DNA of 6,024 nt. Origin: WJKG01 sp964627305. GTDB lineage: Bacteria; Zixibacteria; MSB-5A5; GN15; FEB-12. This document shows, one piece after another, positions 5,630 to 6,024 of the stretch. The translations under genes were made by a program, and so were the position numbers. Under the pieces are notes generated by a model. It saw only the letters and a program-made list of their open reading frames with translations, was not told the DNA's origin and made no database searches. Position 1 is the first letter of the stretch. Each line of letters opens with the position of its first letter. The DNA lies in the NCBI GenBank assembly GCA_964627305.1, contig CAZVHP010000027.1, forward strand, positions 1 through 6,024, written 5' to 3'.

Positions 5630-5863
5630 TTACCGCTTAAGGCCGGATGCAAGGAGGGCAGGGCGATTCGCGGCGATCAGTTTCGGCAGGAGATTGAGGT
5701 ACTCCTCGCGATAGCTCGCGTTTCAGGTCTTGTCCGCTACTTCGGCAAGTGTCGGCAAGAAGTCCGTTGCCAGCAGCAGACGCTGGTCGGCCGATCCGCT
5801 GCCGGAAACGTCGGAGGTGAACCGCTCCGATTCACGGGCGAATTGTAACGGAGACGGACTCAT
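5630..5863 (-). pseudogene. Unrecognised small minus-strand gene with an internal TGA
   Basis: An ATG at 5863-5861 overlaps the stop of the frame upstream of it on the minus strand (ATGA). It opens 46 codons (MSPSPLQFARESERFTSD, then ADQRLLLATDFLPTLAEVAD) to a TGA at 5725-5723. The same frame then continues coding-like for 29 codons (SYREEYLNLLPKLIAANRPA, then LLASGLKR) to a TAA at 5632-5630. Both halves look like helical, charged protein with codon use similar to real genes. The TGA could be a point mutation of TGG or CGA, which would make this a decayed 76-residue protein, or the true product may be the 46-residue form. Other genes here end in TGA, so general recoding is unlikely. I do not recognise the protein, and no promoter or clear ribosome-binding site is visible. 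A competing plus-strand frame reaches 5848 but looks like random continuation of the IS3 remnant. Confidence 0.4.
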
Positions 5864-6024
5864 AAGGTGAACAGCCTGATGTGGACGGGGCGGGTGAAGT
5901 CGTGGATTGTGAGCACTACCGGCCTGACATCGGTGATGTGTTGGGGGGTCGAGTCGTTGTTCTGGCTGACGGTGGCGCGTCCGACAGCCTCTTCGACGGC
6001 TTCGAGGCCGGGAATCTTGCGCAG
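5860..6024 (-). CDS. C-terminal end of an unrecognised protein, running off the window
   Basis: A minus-strand frame open from the window edge to a TGA at 5862-5860. It gives 54 residues (starting LRKIPGLEAVEEAVGRATVS, ending VVLTIHDFTRPVHIRLFTL). Most codons end in C or G, and the composition is balanced with Glu, Asp, Lys, Arg and Val, which favours real coding. Its stop overlaps the ATG of the next minus-strand frame (ATGA), a common arrangement inside operons. The caveat is that two plus-strand frames over the same bases are also open. One has GEQPDVDGAGEVVDCEHYRP and then LADGGASDSLFDGFEAGN, codon-aligned with this frame, and cannot be excluded. I recognise no domain. Confidence 0.4.
   Translation of the reverse strand: MRKIPGLEAVEEAVGRATVSQNNDSTPQHITDVRPVVLTIHDFTRPVHIRLFTL

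Noticed and set aside
5630..5863. TGA recoding (selenocysteine or an alternative genetic code) to explain the internal stop
   Set aside because: The transposase, acyltransferase and DUF5686 genes all end at TGA, and no stem-loop or Cys-type site supports selenocysteine; mutation or error is simpler.

Overview
This window looks like a chromosomal stretch from an uncultured or little-studied bacterium of the FCB superphylum (Bacteroidetes and relatives such as Zixibacteria or Marinimicrobia). Two features point there: a large outer-membrane protein of the carboxypeptidase-regulatory-like + DUF5686 type, and a secreted-protein tail with a YPNPF-type sorting domain that ends in KKMVLLK. This placement is inferred from protein families; no rRNA or marker gene is present.

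Layout. Bases 1-54 are a short flank with no assignable gene. Bases 55-1407 are a complete insertion sequence of the IS5 superfamily. It has near-perfect 16-bp ends inside an 18-bp match, one intact 360-aa DDE transposase, and a possible 37-codon ORF coupled to the transposase stop. Directly at its right end, a reading frame of an LpxL/HtrB-like acyltransferase (1410-2117) emerges without its N-terminal part, so this gene appears broken by the element. Forty-four bases further on lies an intact, signal-peptide-bearing outer-membrane protein (2162-4519). The acyltransferase and this protein may once have been co-transcribed.

After a 241-base convergent intergenic region, which holds a 22-base imperfect palindrome and a good minus-strand terminator hairpin, comes the minus-strand C-terminus of a secreted protein with a T9SS type A sorting domain (4761-about 5244). 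It has a probable single-base frameshift near 5200. It loses its upstream part where a decayed IS3-family remnant begins (about 5245-5614, plus strand, coding fragments in two certain frames). Beyond that, minus-strand reading frames (5630-5863 with an internal TGA, and 5860-6024 running off the window) look weakly coding but are not recognised.

Overall this is an accessory, rearranged neighbourhood: one fresh-looking IS, one decayed IS, at least two truncated host genes, and one clearly intact host gene. I found no CRISPR array, tRNA or rRNA, and no convincing new defence or biosynthetic system. The most worthwhile leads are the IS-truncated acyltransferase with an altered catalytic motif next to the DUF5686 barrel, the coupled small ORF in the IS, and the unrecognised minus-strand pair at the right edge.
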